From NCBI GenBank assembly GCA_020465985.1, contig JAANYP010002668.1:62001-126000 (forward strand): DNA of 64,000 nucleotides. The letters run 5' to 3'. The translations under genes were made by a program, and so were the position numbers. The notes under the pieces were generated by a model. The model ran no database searches, was not told the DNA's origin, and saw only the letters and a program-made list of their open reading frames with translations. This DNA comes from Centrapalus pauciflorus. Lineage: Eukaryota > Streptophyta > Magnoliopsida > Asterales > Asteraceae. Positions within the stretch are counted from its first letter, which is position 1. Every line of letters starts with the position of its first letter. Shown here piece after piece: positions 46,175-59,239 of this stretch.

Positions 46175-47903
46175 TTAATAATAATATCTTTAATAATAAT
46201 AATCATAATAATAATAAATTAGACCTCTATATAAATTTAGATTAATTAATTATAAAATTAGTAAAATTCTTAAATATAGTGGATTTGATTTGATTTAAAT
46301 TTAAATTATATTGTTTTAATGACATGGCAAATTTAATAAAATGAAAAGTAACAAATTAAAATATAAAAATGACAAGATTTTTACTCGTTTAATAGTATTT
46401 ATTGATATAAATATTTTGCCGCTACCCAAATAAATCCACAAATCCATACCTTCATTTCTCAAAACACATACATATAGACACATGCTCAAAATGAAATGAA
46501 TTTTAATTTTTTACATAAAAATATATAAAATTACATTGTAATTTAATATAAATTGACAAACCAATCATGTGAACAACATGTTCACAAGTTCTTTTTTCAT
46601 AAAATTACTTGATAAAAACATAGGAAATCAATTTATACAATTGTAATATTAATTTATAATGTTACGTAAGAAAACTAAAAATTTTGTCGCTTGAAATGAT
46701 ATTTCCGGCATCCTGCGAAAGATGTAGTACTCCCTCATTTAATCCTAATTTTAGTTATCTGACTTCTTTGATATATTTGGGTTTTTTTTTTTTTTTTACT
46801 GAATCATTGGTTCTTATTTTTTGATTACTTACTTTCAAGCTTTCAACATATATATAGGACCCAATTAGAGCGTCGTATGCTATAAGTTCAGATATTTAAA
46901 GCAATCGAATTATTGGTTAATTATTAATATAATATTTTAAATCATTATTTAATAGCATATGTTGGTTAAAAAATAAACCAAGTATTATTTAATAATAATA
47001 TATTTTGTAAGTATTTTGATTAGTCTGATTCAGCTTCATTAATGATATTAATATTAAATAATTTAGTGATGTTCATAATAAGTTTATGATAAGAATCGAG
47101 GATTTGATTGATTCAATACGAATAACTATTATTCTTGACAATCTCATTAGACGACACACATGCATGGTCGCATATACACATGTGTGTGTCTATATACATA
47201 ATAGTTTGAAAAATATTTATGAATTACCTTATTAAAAAGCATAACTCTAAATATGTGTATTGTTTATATTTGTATATTCTAGTATTCATGTAGAATATAT
47301 TGTTGTGTAAGAGGACAAACCAAACGACCAATGACTTGGTCAGCCCATTGCAAATATCACTCATATGACATGGTCTCCCATAATTATTAAATTTATAAAA
47401 TAGTATTGCATTATAAAATATCGACTCTTCCATTAGTTCTACAAAGACATTAAATCTAATTCCACCATCCACGGTTAATTTATTCATACTATTAATAATA
47501 AAAAGTAAATTAATAAAAAAAATAAAAGTTTGTTACTATTTTTAGTAATTGATCCATATATATTAATTTGTTAACAATGAAATGTATTATGCAGATAATA
47601 CAAACATTATATTGAACAACATCTATCAAAAATTTTAAAACTTAATAGATTATATATAGAATCAATGATAAATATCCATTTCCTATTAGCCATCAATTTA
47701 GTTACAATAATTTATCAAATTCTGTAAATATATATAACATGATATATAAATTACTTTACATATATCTCATATATTTTTTGGTATGAGTATAATGTTAAAT
47801 TTTTAATATGAGCATAATATTAAATAGGTAAATAAAATTTTTATATGTCATCCTTCAAAAGATGTAAGTTGGCATCTTCTAAATTTATAATTTATAAATC
47901 ATT
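46175..47903. other. AT-rich spacer, no gene seen
   Basis: Very AT-rich with ATA/AAT simple runs. The few ORFs show no family resemblance. Confidence 0.45.
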
Positions 47904-48274
47904 TAGAGTATGTTTAGTTACCAAAGATTTTCAAAATTTTCATCTCATTTTTCAAAAAATGAAAATCTGTTTACTCAACAACAATTTCATAAATTTTCAT
48001 TTCACTTTTTAAAATATCACTTTTCATATTTTTTTTTTCTTACTTTACTACCTACCCTATATTTCTTTATGAGACTCTATATCCTCTCTTACTTTTCTAT
48101 CATCTATCCTATTTTTTTATTTTATAATCACCATCTTATTTTTTCTTAAAACTAAAACTTCATCATCTAAACAAGTTTTCACTTTTCATAAAAACCCTTG
48201 TTTTTAATTCTAAAAACTACAACCTGAAAACTGAAATTGAAAAATGATTAGTTTTCGTTAACTAAACACAATCT
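47904..48274. mobile_element. Probable TIR miniature element
   Basis: The left end AGAGTATGTTTAGTTACCAA and the right end GTTAACTAAACACAATCT are an inverted pair. The interior is full of TTTTCAT/ATGAAAA words in both orientations. The flanking bases do not give a clean target duplication, so the class (PIF or hAT) is left open. Confidence 0.55.
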
Positions 48275-48792
48275 AAGTATTTATATATTGTAACCATTTA
48301 AGTTATAACAACCATCGAAGTAAACATTTAAAATTGAATTTATTACAATTAAACTATAATTATTGTCTATTATTAAAATTTTAACACTTTAAATAAAAAT
48401 ATTTATTATTAATTTTTTTAAAATCCAACCCAAAATAGATAGGAAATAAACTAGTTATACTATTTAAAAAAAAATGCAAGGCAAGTGCATTGAGGCTACA
48501 TCGGCTCAATACACAACCAGTTCTTTCTAAAATCCAAGCCAAAATACATCGGCTCGGCTGTGTCACATGTTGGCGCAAATAGAGGTGGTAGTTAGCCTAC
48601 ACCGAAGGAGCATTTATCAAATATCCGACACCGGGCCCACTGCAATTGAATCAAACGGCCGTCTTCCGCCCACCTCACCCTCTCTCCGGCGTCCGCAAGA
48701 TTTGACCACCACTACCATGATTAACTCCCCACAACCCTAAAAATATCCATTTCGTTGAAAAGATGGCAAATGCTTCATGATTCTGATTTACG
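48275..48792 (+). promoter_or_regulatory. Upstream region of ARP8
   Basis: The last 200 bases become GC-richer (CGGCTCGG, CCACCTCACCCTCTCTCCGG), as expected for the promoter-leader junction of the gene that starts at 48793. No TATA box is evident. A (TCGGCT) phrase repeats at about 48500 and 48550. Confidence 0.4.
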
Positions 48793-51700
48793 ATGTCGAA
48801 TTTGTTCAGGAAAGTTTGGGAATCCGTTTCGACTCGTTCGAATTCGAGCACCTACAGTTCCAACTCCTCGTCTAATTTCAACTACGTAGATTCATCTCAT
48901 GTATCCCTATCCGATCAGATTTCGATCTGTACTTCGTCGACTGGAGAATTTGATCGGATACCTATCGATGTATTCATGCAAATCCTGAAGTTGCTTGGAC
49001 CAAAGGAGGTCGCTAAGCTCACCGCAGTTTGCAAATCATGGAAATTAATAGTATCTGACAACAGGTTATGGGTGCACTACCTCCAGAACCAGCATGTTCC
49101 GTGGGACTCTATTTTCTTCTCAGAAATTAACTTGCGATCTGGTTATCCTCTTCAGTATGTTTCTTATTTTGTTACTGGATTTATTTATATTTTGTTGAAC
49201 TTCTTGGACGTTTTCTGGATCAATTTCAAGTTTATATATAGTGCTATAAGAATTATCCATAGGACCTTTGTAAATAGTCTGCCTGTTCCACATATGCCCA
49301 TAGCTATATAATGATACATGTAGTTACCCATGTGTGCTAGTGAACATATTAGGATATAGGAATCATGTTCCAATTTTGGGGGTCGTTTGGTTTGCTGGAA
49401 TCCGAGGCAATCGCAGGGAATGGAAGATTGTAATCCAAGTTTAATTGATATCATATTCTAATTCCTTTACAAAAATCCAATTCCTTCGGAAACAGTCCAA
49501 CGAACCAAACGCCGCCTTGTTGTATTGGCTTTTTGGATTAAAATTTGTGCAGTTACTTCATTTATCTTCTGCAAACCACAGACATAGTAGGTGTTTTGTT
49601 CTGGAGTAGTATCAAGTATATATAAGCAGCAGTCATAGGATAAGGTCTAGTTAATGAAGTGATATGTATTTTCTCTATAAATTTTAACAGCTTGTATTAC
49701 TGTGTTACTTCATTTGTGCTTAATGGTACCATTTTTTCGGGATATAGTTGGATGAACCTAAAAATTTCCATTTATGATTGTAGAACATATCCTTGTCAGA
49801 TGCAATCATTTATGAATATCTATGGTCAACGAGCACAGGTGCCTGGAGCTATAATCATTGATGGTGTGTATCCATCTGTCTTTTCTCTTGTCTTTATGCT
49901 ACACTTAATTGTTCCTAAATATGGAAGACAATGGAATTATTTTTAGTTTCTCTTTGAAAGGCAACTTACTCTACACCTTTTTTTATCCTATACCACCAAC
50001 TTGTCTAAAGTGAGACTTAAACCCATAACCAGTTGGGGGAACACCTTGGATATCTCTACACTACAAGTGGTTGTATGTTGGTTTTCTCCCCGAGTTAAAA
50101 TCTTAGTTACTATTAAATAGCTTTTTGAAATTTTATTAATCTACAAGATATGCGTCCTTCCACTAAATCTACTATTATGACTATATAAGTTGATTTTGTT
50201 TCTTTTCTCATTCTTACCAAAGGTGGTTCTGGCTATTGTAAATTTGGTTGGAGCAAATTTGATTCTCCATCTGGGAGGTCGGCAACATTTTTGGTAAGCA
50301 ACTGCTTTAGTGGGCATATCTAGAACTCAAGTTGGTGTGGCTTTGGATTTACTATTACACTTCGGTGACTAGTATTGTTATGGTATGATAAACTAACTTT
50401 ATCATTTAATGTTCTAAAAGATTGACTTCACGTGTAGGAATTTGGTAATATCGAATCTCCAATGTACTCAAGGCTTCGTCATTTTTTTGCAACAATTTAT
50501 AGCAGGTGTTGATCATCATTGATAGTTTTTGCTACACATCTCAGCACATGCTTGACATCTTAAATTTTAGATCTCTCCCCCTTCTTATGAATCTGAGATT
50601 TTTATTGAATCTTGATCGTGCAAGTTGAATCACATGCAGGATGCAGGTGAAAGCATCCACACAACCAGTTGTTGTCTCAATTCCGATCTGTCAATATGAT
50701 GGTATGCTTCTAATAATGTCTCACAGACAATAGTTCATTGAAGGAAACATGCACCGGCTCTAATGTTATTTATCTAGGGTTTCAGCAGCCGATTTCCTTT
50801 AGCAGGTTATCAGTTATGGTGATATTGGCATAAGAATGCTTCATTTCTTTACATTTTACATTATGCTTTTATGATCAAGATTCAAATTAACGTTTGTTCC
50901 CACAAGGAAAACAAAGAGTGAGATGTAAAATATTTGTATCACAACCTTGCCAACGTGAAACGCACGGATCTTGTACTCTAACAAGAAAGAATTATCTCAC
51001 TATTTAATAAGAAATATCCACATGTATGTGTGTGTTTCATTTGGACTGATTTAGTTTTTTTGTGACATATGTTTGAGTTATGTTATATAACTCCGTATCT
51101 TTTTTCTCCGAGTTTGTCTCAGATACTGAAGCTGCTAAGGCTGCTAGACGACAACTTAAAGAAGCCATATACTCTGCATTATTTGGCATGAATGTTCCTG
51201 CTGTTTGTGCAGTCAACCAGGTTTGACCGAGTACTTGTTACCCATTCACCTTTTGATTTATAAATATTGATTGCTCCATGGAGAGAGTCAACCTAAGAAC
51301 TGATCCCTCATGAGGGTCTACAAAATTTGCCACTGGGCCAACCCCTTGATGTTACCAATGGAAACATAGTCTGGGTTTACTTGCCTTGGTTTTATGACAT
51401 CTGCCATTCCTATTACTGTTAAGATGATTAGATGTATTGCTTGCTATAAATGAACTACGAAGAGGGATTCTTTTGCTTCCATTTAGTCTTAAATATTTCT
51501 CCTTTAATGTTCATTTCGACCATGCACAGGCAACTTTAGCAATGTTTGCAGCAAAAAGAACTTCAGGAATCGTTGTCAATATCGGTTTTCATCAAACATC
51601 TGTTGTTCCAAGTATGCTATTCTGTTCCCCCTTTTCCATCTTCACACTGTTGGAATCAAGAGACAGATTTATGTTGCAGTCTCTATATAATTTGGACATT

Positions 51701-52903
51701 AATTGATGTCATGTTTGACCAAATACAAGTGATATTTCCATGCCTGCATATGATATAAGTTTGAAGTCACTTCGAACCTGTTGTGATATAATCTTTTTGT
51801 TGTACTTTCAGTTTTACATGGAAAGATAATGCGCAAAGTGGGTGTGGAAGCTATGGGAGTTGGAGCTTTAAAACTTACTGGATACCTTAGGGAGCAAATG
51901 CAGCAAAGGAATTTACACTTTGATTCGTTATACACAGTCCGTTCACTGAAAGAGGTATTATTTCCAATTGGCAGACTGATTTACAATGCAGTTGCACCTG
52001 GATGTCAACTGATTTAAGTAACCTGTCTGGCATAGAAACGTCTACGAACGTGTCTTCACAGCACATGATTCGCATGGCATGAGTATATAAACAGATTATT
52101 ATCTTACAAGTTAAAACATTCTAATGTTGTCTGGTTGGATTGACATGCAGAACCTTTGTTACGTTGCTCTTGACTATGAAGCCGAATTACGGAAGGATAC
52201 GGAAGCGTCATATGAAGTGGCTGCTGCAGGTTGGTTTACTCTTAAGCAAGAGCGCTTTCAAACAGGAGAGATTCTATTCCAGCCACGTATCGCGGGAATG
52301 TATGTGCATGCATCCTTTGACCCTAATTTTTTTTTTAAATCTCTATTACATCTCTGTTTCCTGTTATATTTGGTAATTTGACTAATTTCAAACTTTTCAG
52401 TACAGGCGTGCAATGGGTTTGCATCAGGCAGTGGCACTTTGCATTGACCATTGCCATGATGCTGAATTGACAGCTGATGAGAGTTGGTACAAAACAATTG
52501 TGTTGGCTGGAGGAACTGCATGCTTACCAGGACTGGCAGGTGTAGATGAGTGTCAATATGTCAAAATTATTAGTGATTGGGTGTTATATTGTTTTCTGAA
52601 TCATGCTTCCAACCAACAGAAAGATTAGAGAAGGAAGTGTATGATCTTCTTCCCCCATCCATAGCCAATGGAATAAGAGTTATTCCACCCTCTTATGGTG
52701 CAGATTCAGCATGGTATGGCGCAAAGCTTGTGAGCAACGTAAGTTGTTATAATAGGGAATTCGACATAAAATAAAACACACGATGGAATTGTGGAAAAAT
52801 AACATATTGTTTGGATGTGATGCAGTTGAGCACCTTTGCAGACTCGTGGTGTATCACAAAGAAGGAATTTCGGACAAAGGCTAGAAGAAACCTCATGTGG
52901 TGA
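48793..52903 (+). CDS. ARP8: Actin-related protein 8 (F-box plus actin-fold protein)
   Basis: Twelve exons: 48793-49154, 49784-49863, 50223-50293, 50438-50505, 50640-50701, 51123-51220, 51530-51611, 51812-51954, 52151-52299, 52406-52539, 52620-52738, 52826-52903. All junctions are GT-AG and in frame; 481 residues, close to Arabidopsis ARP8 (about 470). Residues 1-50 are Ser-rich. An F-box is at about 53-98 (FDRIPIDVFMQILKLLGPKE ... KSWKLIVSDNRLW). The actin-like domain follows, with GAIIIDGGSGYCKFGW (phosphate 1 loop region), SGIVVNIGF (phosphate 2) and VLAGGTACLPGL (adenosine region). The protein ends RRNLMW. ARP8 is plant-specific in this F-box fusion and is reported in the nucleolus of Arabidopsis (At5g56180). 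Intron 1 carries a miniature transposon. AATAAA occurs at 52938-52943. Confidence 0.96.
49379..49516. mobile_element. Short PIF-like miniature element in ARP8 intron 1
   Basis: The ends GGGGTCGTTTGGTTTGCTGG and CCAACGAACCAAACGCCGCC are inverted and resemble the ends of the element at 33-1523 (GTTTGGTTCGCTGGAAT). A 3-bp duplication TTG may flank it (49376-49378 and 49517-49519), which departs from the usual TWA of this superfamily. It is spliced out with the intron. Confidence 0.68.
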
Positions 52904-53702
52904 AGTTGTGTGTATGAAAGAAGTTTGTATGAAGATAAATAAAGTGATGTGGCTTTTGTAGCAGTCTTGTTGATAAATGCTCCAACATTATATTATGATA
53001 ACACTAACTTATATTTATCTATGGTAAATATCTTTTTGTTAGCAGTTTCATTCCTGTCTCACTTCCCTTGAAAAAGAAATTCATTCCTTCATGGGATTTG
53101 TGGTTTTTTTTTCTTAAACAGAGAGGTTGGTTAACAACTTTTTAAGGCGGCCTATGATATCATTTTAAATATTTATTGCTATTGTAAGCAAGGCCACACC
53201 AACCACTCATACAAGGAAGTAAGTCATGTAATCCACATAGGTAAAGAAGATTTGATTCCATGTTCTTTCGGAGAGACATTGCCATTGTTTTTCCGAAAGG
53301 CAAACACTAATAATCCCATCTCACCATTTATTGTCTTGATTGAAACTTAAAGAAGTTGAAGTTTCAAACCAAAATGTTTGGAATGATACTGTTTTTGTTT
53401 GAGAGGTGGTTATCAAAATAACCAGGTTGACAAGTGTTGCTGAAACAAAAAACATGAACCATATATAAAAAGATTGAACAGAAATCCTGCAAGGTCAAAA
53501 AACAACTTTTCTTTCTCAGATTAGAGTCCGGAAATCAAACAAGAACTATCATCACTAGATGATCTCTTTCTGGTTACTCGCCTCTCATAAAAGGGGGTAA
53601 TTTTTGTATGGATGGCAGTTCGTTTCTCCATATACATATATGTGCTACTACTGCTATTTCCTTGTAAGATTCACCTCTTCCTATTTAAGCTGTACATTAA
53701 CT
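52904..53702. other. Shared 3' region of convergent ARP8 and SEC14-like genes
   Basis: The plus-strand ARP8 gene and the minus-strand SEC14-like gene end towards each other with 800 bases between stop codons. The stretch should hold both 3' untranslated regions; no coding signal is seen. Confidence 0.5.
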
Positions 53703-56700
53703 TCAACAGATCCTCCGCCTCTGCTTACGAAAAATAAGAAATCATTCTCAGACTGTGTGTAAACAAACATAAAAGATGCCCGTGTGCATGTGTGTGTTGT
53801 GTATGACAAGTCATGTAAGATGCATTTGTACCATCAGACTCCATCTTCGGTTTTTGCCATAGAAAAAGCTACCATTTCAACTACATTTTTTATGAAGTAA
53901 AAAAACAAATAATAAATTCTACAAAGAAATGGTGTTTGGTGTTAGAAATTGTAATAACTCCATATCAATCTTGGATTTGGAAAAGTGTTTCAGCAGTTGC
54001 TTAGAAATATTCTGCTAATGGACCAAACAAAAGGGAAAGTGGCTTACGTGGAATTTGGATTCCTGCAGATTCTCCATCAAGGCTGCAATCTCAAGCTGCT
54101 TCACCACAGTGGCATGCAGTACCTGCGAGTGAAATAGACAACGATGGTGTTAACGAGCCAAGACAAGTCAACACCATTGGTATTCAATATTGACGTAAAA
54201 GTGACCTACTCTCTTGGTTTTATTTAGGTCAAACTCTACTGATTTGATTCGGTCCAAGGAATTATGCAGCATATGCTCCTTCTCCACAGGAATTTGAGCA
54301 GGCCTCTTTTTAAGTTCTTCCAGTATTTCTTCAAGTTTCTGAAGGCGTTCAACGCATGGAAGAATCCCATCTTCTCCGACAGCTTCAGTATCGACAGCTG
54401 AACCCCTTTCAGGGCTGGGTTCCTCCGTATTAGTCGGATATACGTTCTTCTGTCTTCTCCAATATTCAACCGGTAGACTGCACATGTGTCCAATCAATTT
54501 TGCCACCAGCGAGGACAGTGGTCTTGCTATACAGTTGAAGCTCCTCTTAACAATCTTTTCCAGAATAGTATCTAACAAGTGGATAAGCAATGCACCTAAA
54601 ACAGAAAAACCATGGCCAGATTTAGATCCCGTATACAATGGTGATAAACTATAGCTTATATGTTAACATAATTTATGTAAAAGGTCTAGAAAACCCGAAT
54701 TTCATGGTATGCCATTAGAACTAATCTATAGTTGAATTGTTCATAGCAGTAGCAACTGCAGCAGCAGCAGCAGGAGTTTTTTTTTTATATAGCATAAAAT
54801 ATAAATTAGTGTCCGTATGAATGTACCTTCTGAATCTTGGAGGGTGACACCAGAAGCGATTTCTCTGCCATCCAGCATAGGAGACAGACGTAAAGAAGTG
54901 TCAGCTCCTTGTTCAAAGGCATTCACTTCTTCAAATGGACTGAAATGATCCTCACAATTGTAATAAGTGGGTGAATCAGAGGTTGTGGCCTGCATAATCA
55001 AACAGCCTTCCTGTAAGAACACATGTGCTTTCTTGTTGGCTTTCTTAAGCTTAGACTAGGAAATTAATTCTTAAAAGTGTGTAGCCTCGGTCTCGAGCTT
55101 GTATTCGGCCAAGAAAAATTTATCCTTTCAATCTTTTTTTCCTAATTCTAACATGTTACATATTGCCGTTTTAAGTGAAGGCAATACAAAAGGCATGCAA
55201 CTTGGATTCATACATTTAACATATGTGTACTTATTACTTAAGCATGATATACATATATGAATTTGTGTTAAATTGCATGTGATAGTGGTTCCATTACTTC
55301 TTCACAAACTGATGACAATTTTGGGATCCCGTGATGATTTTGGCTGGTCATGGAGCAAGGGTCATCAACATCTGATCCAGATTCTATGTTTGACATATCA
55401 CCTCTTCTCCCCTGAAATTTCAAACGATATTGCAAAGAAATCTTGTATAAAAAATAATGTTTTAGTTATTTGACGAGAAACTTACCTTCACAGGGTGTAT
55501 CTGGATGTAAGAGTTAACTTTCTGTTTGTCACTAGAAAGACTGGTGATTTTCCTTACAAATGTGGCTTTTGCATTATTTACAACCTGCAAAAGGACAAGA
55601 CTTGTTATTACAAAGAAGTACTTGTTCATCTGAGAATATCATGATATTATGTTCACTAGTTAGAACTTTGTTGAATTGAAAATGATAAACAATCAGAAGA
55701 CTCCCAGTTTCCCTGTTCACTCCTGACTTGAAGACTAAGAAGCCAGGGTCGTGTAAGTTCCAACCCTTAATGAATCCCGTGTTGGGTGCTTTTGGAGTGC
55801 AATTGTTCGGTGGAGCATACCCCCATACATTTTTGCATTTGGTAAAGATAATCGAAGAGACAAGAATTGATTTTAGAACAAGAAACTTGAAAATACGATA
55901 ACTTTATGATTGTTGTATTTCTCGTTCACTAATCTTAGCTTATACTTAATTCTCTATCATTGCTAGAGATATGAGAGAATTGAATATTATGTTATATATT
56001 GATACAACTTGAGAATTCATAGAGAATTTTCATATACATAACTCGAGTCTCCTAACTAATAATTTGCCTTCATTTCTTTTTTAGCGATTTTCTCTACCAA
56101 ACACAACCTAAAAGTATACACAATTGGGGAAACGAGAAACGCAGTTTGGTCACTATTTAATGAAGCTATGGCATGCTAAATATCTGAAGTTTAACCAAGT
56201 GGCATATACCTAAGAAAGCAAAGAGACAAAACAACACTAAAAGAATTCATTTTCCTTGATAAATTGGACTAATATGGAATTATGGACACCAGCTTGAAGA
56301 AAATAAGTCTTAATTCTAAACATGGTTATATCACATCACTAGTATTTAAGTGTGGCTCCAGGCCATCTGGAAGTTGCATTCGTAAAAGAGAAAAAGCAAA
56401 TAACTCTAACAAATACAAACCATAAATCCTCAAAACGACTGCATACCTTCATTATTTCAGGATCATTCCAGGGACCCATATTCGACCTAAGGCAGCCACC
56501 CTCAACAGGACATGCACATGAACCGCCAAGGAAGTCTGGCAATTGACTAAAAGAAGTGCCAAAAATCAGATAATCTGGTAATTGGAAGTTCAACAGATTA
56601 AGATCGGGTTGACAAACAAACCTTGGGTTGATGACTTCATGTAGTTTACCCAAGGACTTAGGTTCCAACACCTACAATGTCAAAACATAATTACATAGGG

Positions 56701-59239
56701 ATGCTGTTGCAGAAGAGACGGTGCATGCATTTGAAGTTAGAAACAAAAGGATGTCATTAGCTAGCACCTACAGTTACCTGAATTTTTGCAATTGTCTTTG
56801 CATCCAGAAATTTTTGAGCAGCAGGCCATAGACATTTCTTAAAGGTAGGGCCAGCATTAACAACAAACATGCGGTGTAATGTCTGTTGGTAAATATGGAA
56901 ATCCATTATTGGCAAACACAACTGGCAATTCTGGAAGGGAAAAAAATAAAGAAAACTTGTGGAAGAAGTTATCTACCTCCGGGTAGTAGTTACTGTCAAC
57001 CTTTGCCATAGCCCCAAGAATACTTGCGGCAGTTGGAGTGAAATTCTTGAAGCCCTGCACATTATATTGCAGTGCACAAAAATTGTGTCAACAAGTCACT
57101 ATTTCTCAGAAAACAAAAGCAAACCTTTTTCACTCCCCCTCCCAACTTACTCAGAACTTACTCATGAGTATACTCTCAGTTACACTTGCCACAGCTAGTA
57201 TTGTTACTGGGGAAAACAATTGTGGGCACATATCATTATATTCAAATCAAGTGGTACACATACCAAGCCTTGCACATCCAAAATTGTGGTAGTTGAACAA
57301 ATCTGTCTCTTTGCTGCAATTGAACAAGCAGGGAACTTTTCATTAAAAGCCCTCTCAAACTCTTGGACATGGTATTTTAGGTAGCGCTCGATTGAAGTGA
57401 CGCGCATAAGCCTACTAGGTTGTGCTTTGCCAAGCCTTTCTATATAAACAGGCCTTCCGTCCCTATCAACTCCATGGTATCCTTGGGGGTAATGCTGCAA
57501 GACTTCTTGAAGCTCTTCAAAATCAAAATCCTGAGTGGTCCGGTTAATATACAAGAGAAATTTTCAACTGTAAGTGCAAATGCATTAATGTATGAAGTTC
57601 AGAGTATCATTATAATTACCTCCAATATTGTGTCTGTTCCATACTCTTTCCGCCAATTTAGCATTTCTTCCCACATTAGGATTGTTCTTTCTGTGTCAAA
57701 ATCTCGCGCCTTCAAGAACCTAGATGAAATCAAATACAGATGTTGTTCATACCATAAAAATTAGATTCTTTCAATTAACAATCTAGCAAGATAAAAATAT
57801 CAGAGATTTTTGCATACCTCCTGGCCTCAATGGACTCACACATCAAAATTATGAACATTACGATTATTTGCAAATTGGTCTAAATATTTACTTCTTAAAA
57901 TATAAGATGAAGATTGAAATTTAAAATATAAGTTAGTTGTTAGATACTTTCTACAAGTTGAAATTTCAAAGTTTTCATTCAGGTCCGATTTCTGATCCCA
58001 TGTATAACCATGTAATTTATGACTCCTGTTCATAGATTGTGGTGCCGTGATGCTAATAAGTATGATCTTTTGTGATGTTAATGGCATATACAAGCAGAGC
58101 AATTTTTAAGTGGTAGGATCTTATATAAACTTAAAGCAATGGTAACTAAACACAAAAGTCATTAACTGCTAAAGATGTGCTTGCCAAATTACTTTCTATC
58201 ATGCATGCCTATAACTCTATATATTTTTAATATATAACCAAACTTATCATGTTTGTTTGAGAAAATCCCATATTGCTCGCATCATGTTTGTTGGCATGCC
58301 ATATCTAAACTCCACAACTTAATAAACTTTCAGTAAGACGGTAAGCATATGCATGGTTCTTGCCATCTCAGAAACTTGCTATTTATAGATTTTTAAAAGT
58401 GGCAATCATTTGCACCTAAGCAATTAGTCCAGAAAAAAGTATGCTCACTGAAGGCATGTTTCCATTGATATAACAACAAAGATTTGAAAGTGATTTAAAC
58501 ACTGAAAGATTTTACTAGCCTCAGCAAGGTATGATAGTCATCATGTCTAGATGGCAACGAGTCCCTGTCAAGGAGCTTTTGTCGCAACTCATGGACGGCT
58601 CTCTCCTCATTTGCATTTCGTATGTCTTCTATTGAAACAGAAGGAACCCTGTAATCGATTTTCCTCTTTCCTCTTTTCTTGAGTGAGTGGGTGAACTTGT
58701 TTGATGCATTTATCGCCTTCTTCTTCAGGGCTCCAATTGTGGATTGCCTTCTCTCGTCTTCCGAATTCTCAAAATCTGATTTCCTTTCCCTTGTTTCATC
58801 AAAAACCTCAAGTACTTCTCGGCCTAATAGACGAAAACAAAAGCAAGCAGAATTACTTCTATGGTTCTACCTTCCTCATTACATAGAGAAGACCAAGGGT
58901 GTATAGCAGGACATCAGGACAAAGCCAGATAGTCCCGAAACCGAACTTGTGAAAATTTTGGTTTTGTGTGCTGTAATGTATACCCCAAGTTCGGTACCAT
59001 ACCAGTACATTTTCAGTTTCGTCATGATTTGGTTCTTGTTTTTACGGGTACCATCTTGTACCATACCGAAACCGAATTAGTGATAAATTTGGTACCGTGC
59101 AGTAGATTCCTGATTCGGTTCGGTTCCGATGCGTCCCAACAGTTTTCGGGTGCTTTCTCACCCTAGGGAAGACATTTCGAATATATGAAATGTGAATAAT
59201 AACATTATTGTACGATACAATGTGCTACTTACCTGACAT
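53703..59239 (-). CDS. SEC14-like phosphatidylinositol/phosphatidylcholine transfer protein (SFH family)
   Basis: Fourteen coding exons on the minus strand: 59239-59233, 58823-58520, 57719-57620, 57530-57264, 57054-56977, 56882-56778, 56671-56622, 56546-56447, 55584-55486, 55411-55298, 55010-54827, 54595-54210, 54122-54048, 53720-53703; 628 residues in frame. CRAL-TRIO-N precedes the SEC14 lipid-binding domain (about residues 90-310: HTLLRFLKARDF, YPQGYHGVDRDGRPVYIERL, TTTILDVQGLGFKNF, FVVNAGPTFKKCLWPA, VLEPKSLGKLHEVINPSQLP, DFLGGSCACPVEGGC). A linker and a coiled-coil C-terminal part (LQKLEEILEELKKRP ... KQLEIAALMENLQ) follow, as in SFH proteins with a nodulin-like tail, which bring lipids to membranes for phosphoinositide synthesis. 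The first coding exon is only seven bases (ATGTCAG). The intron after exon 2 appears to use a GC donor (AG|GCTAGT). The exact last exon (RRRIC) is the least certain. Arabidopsis At5g56160 is the positional match from memory. Confidence 0.9.
58894..59165. mobile_element. hAT-like miniature element in intron 1 of the SEC14-like gene
   Basis: The ends CAAGGGTGTATAG and TTTCTCACCCTA are a short inverted pair. The flanks GAGAAGAC (58886-58893) and GGGAAGAC (59166-59173) form an 8-bp duplication with one mismatch. The core repeats GGTACCATACC/GAAACCGAA words in both orientations. Confidence 0.6.
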
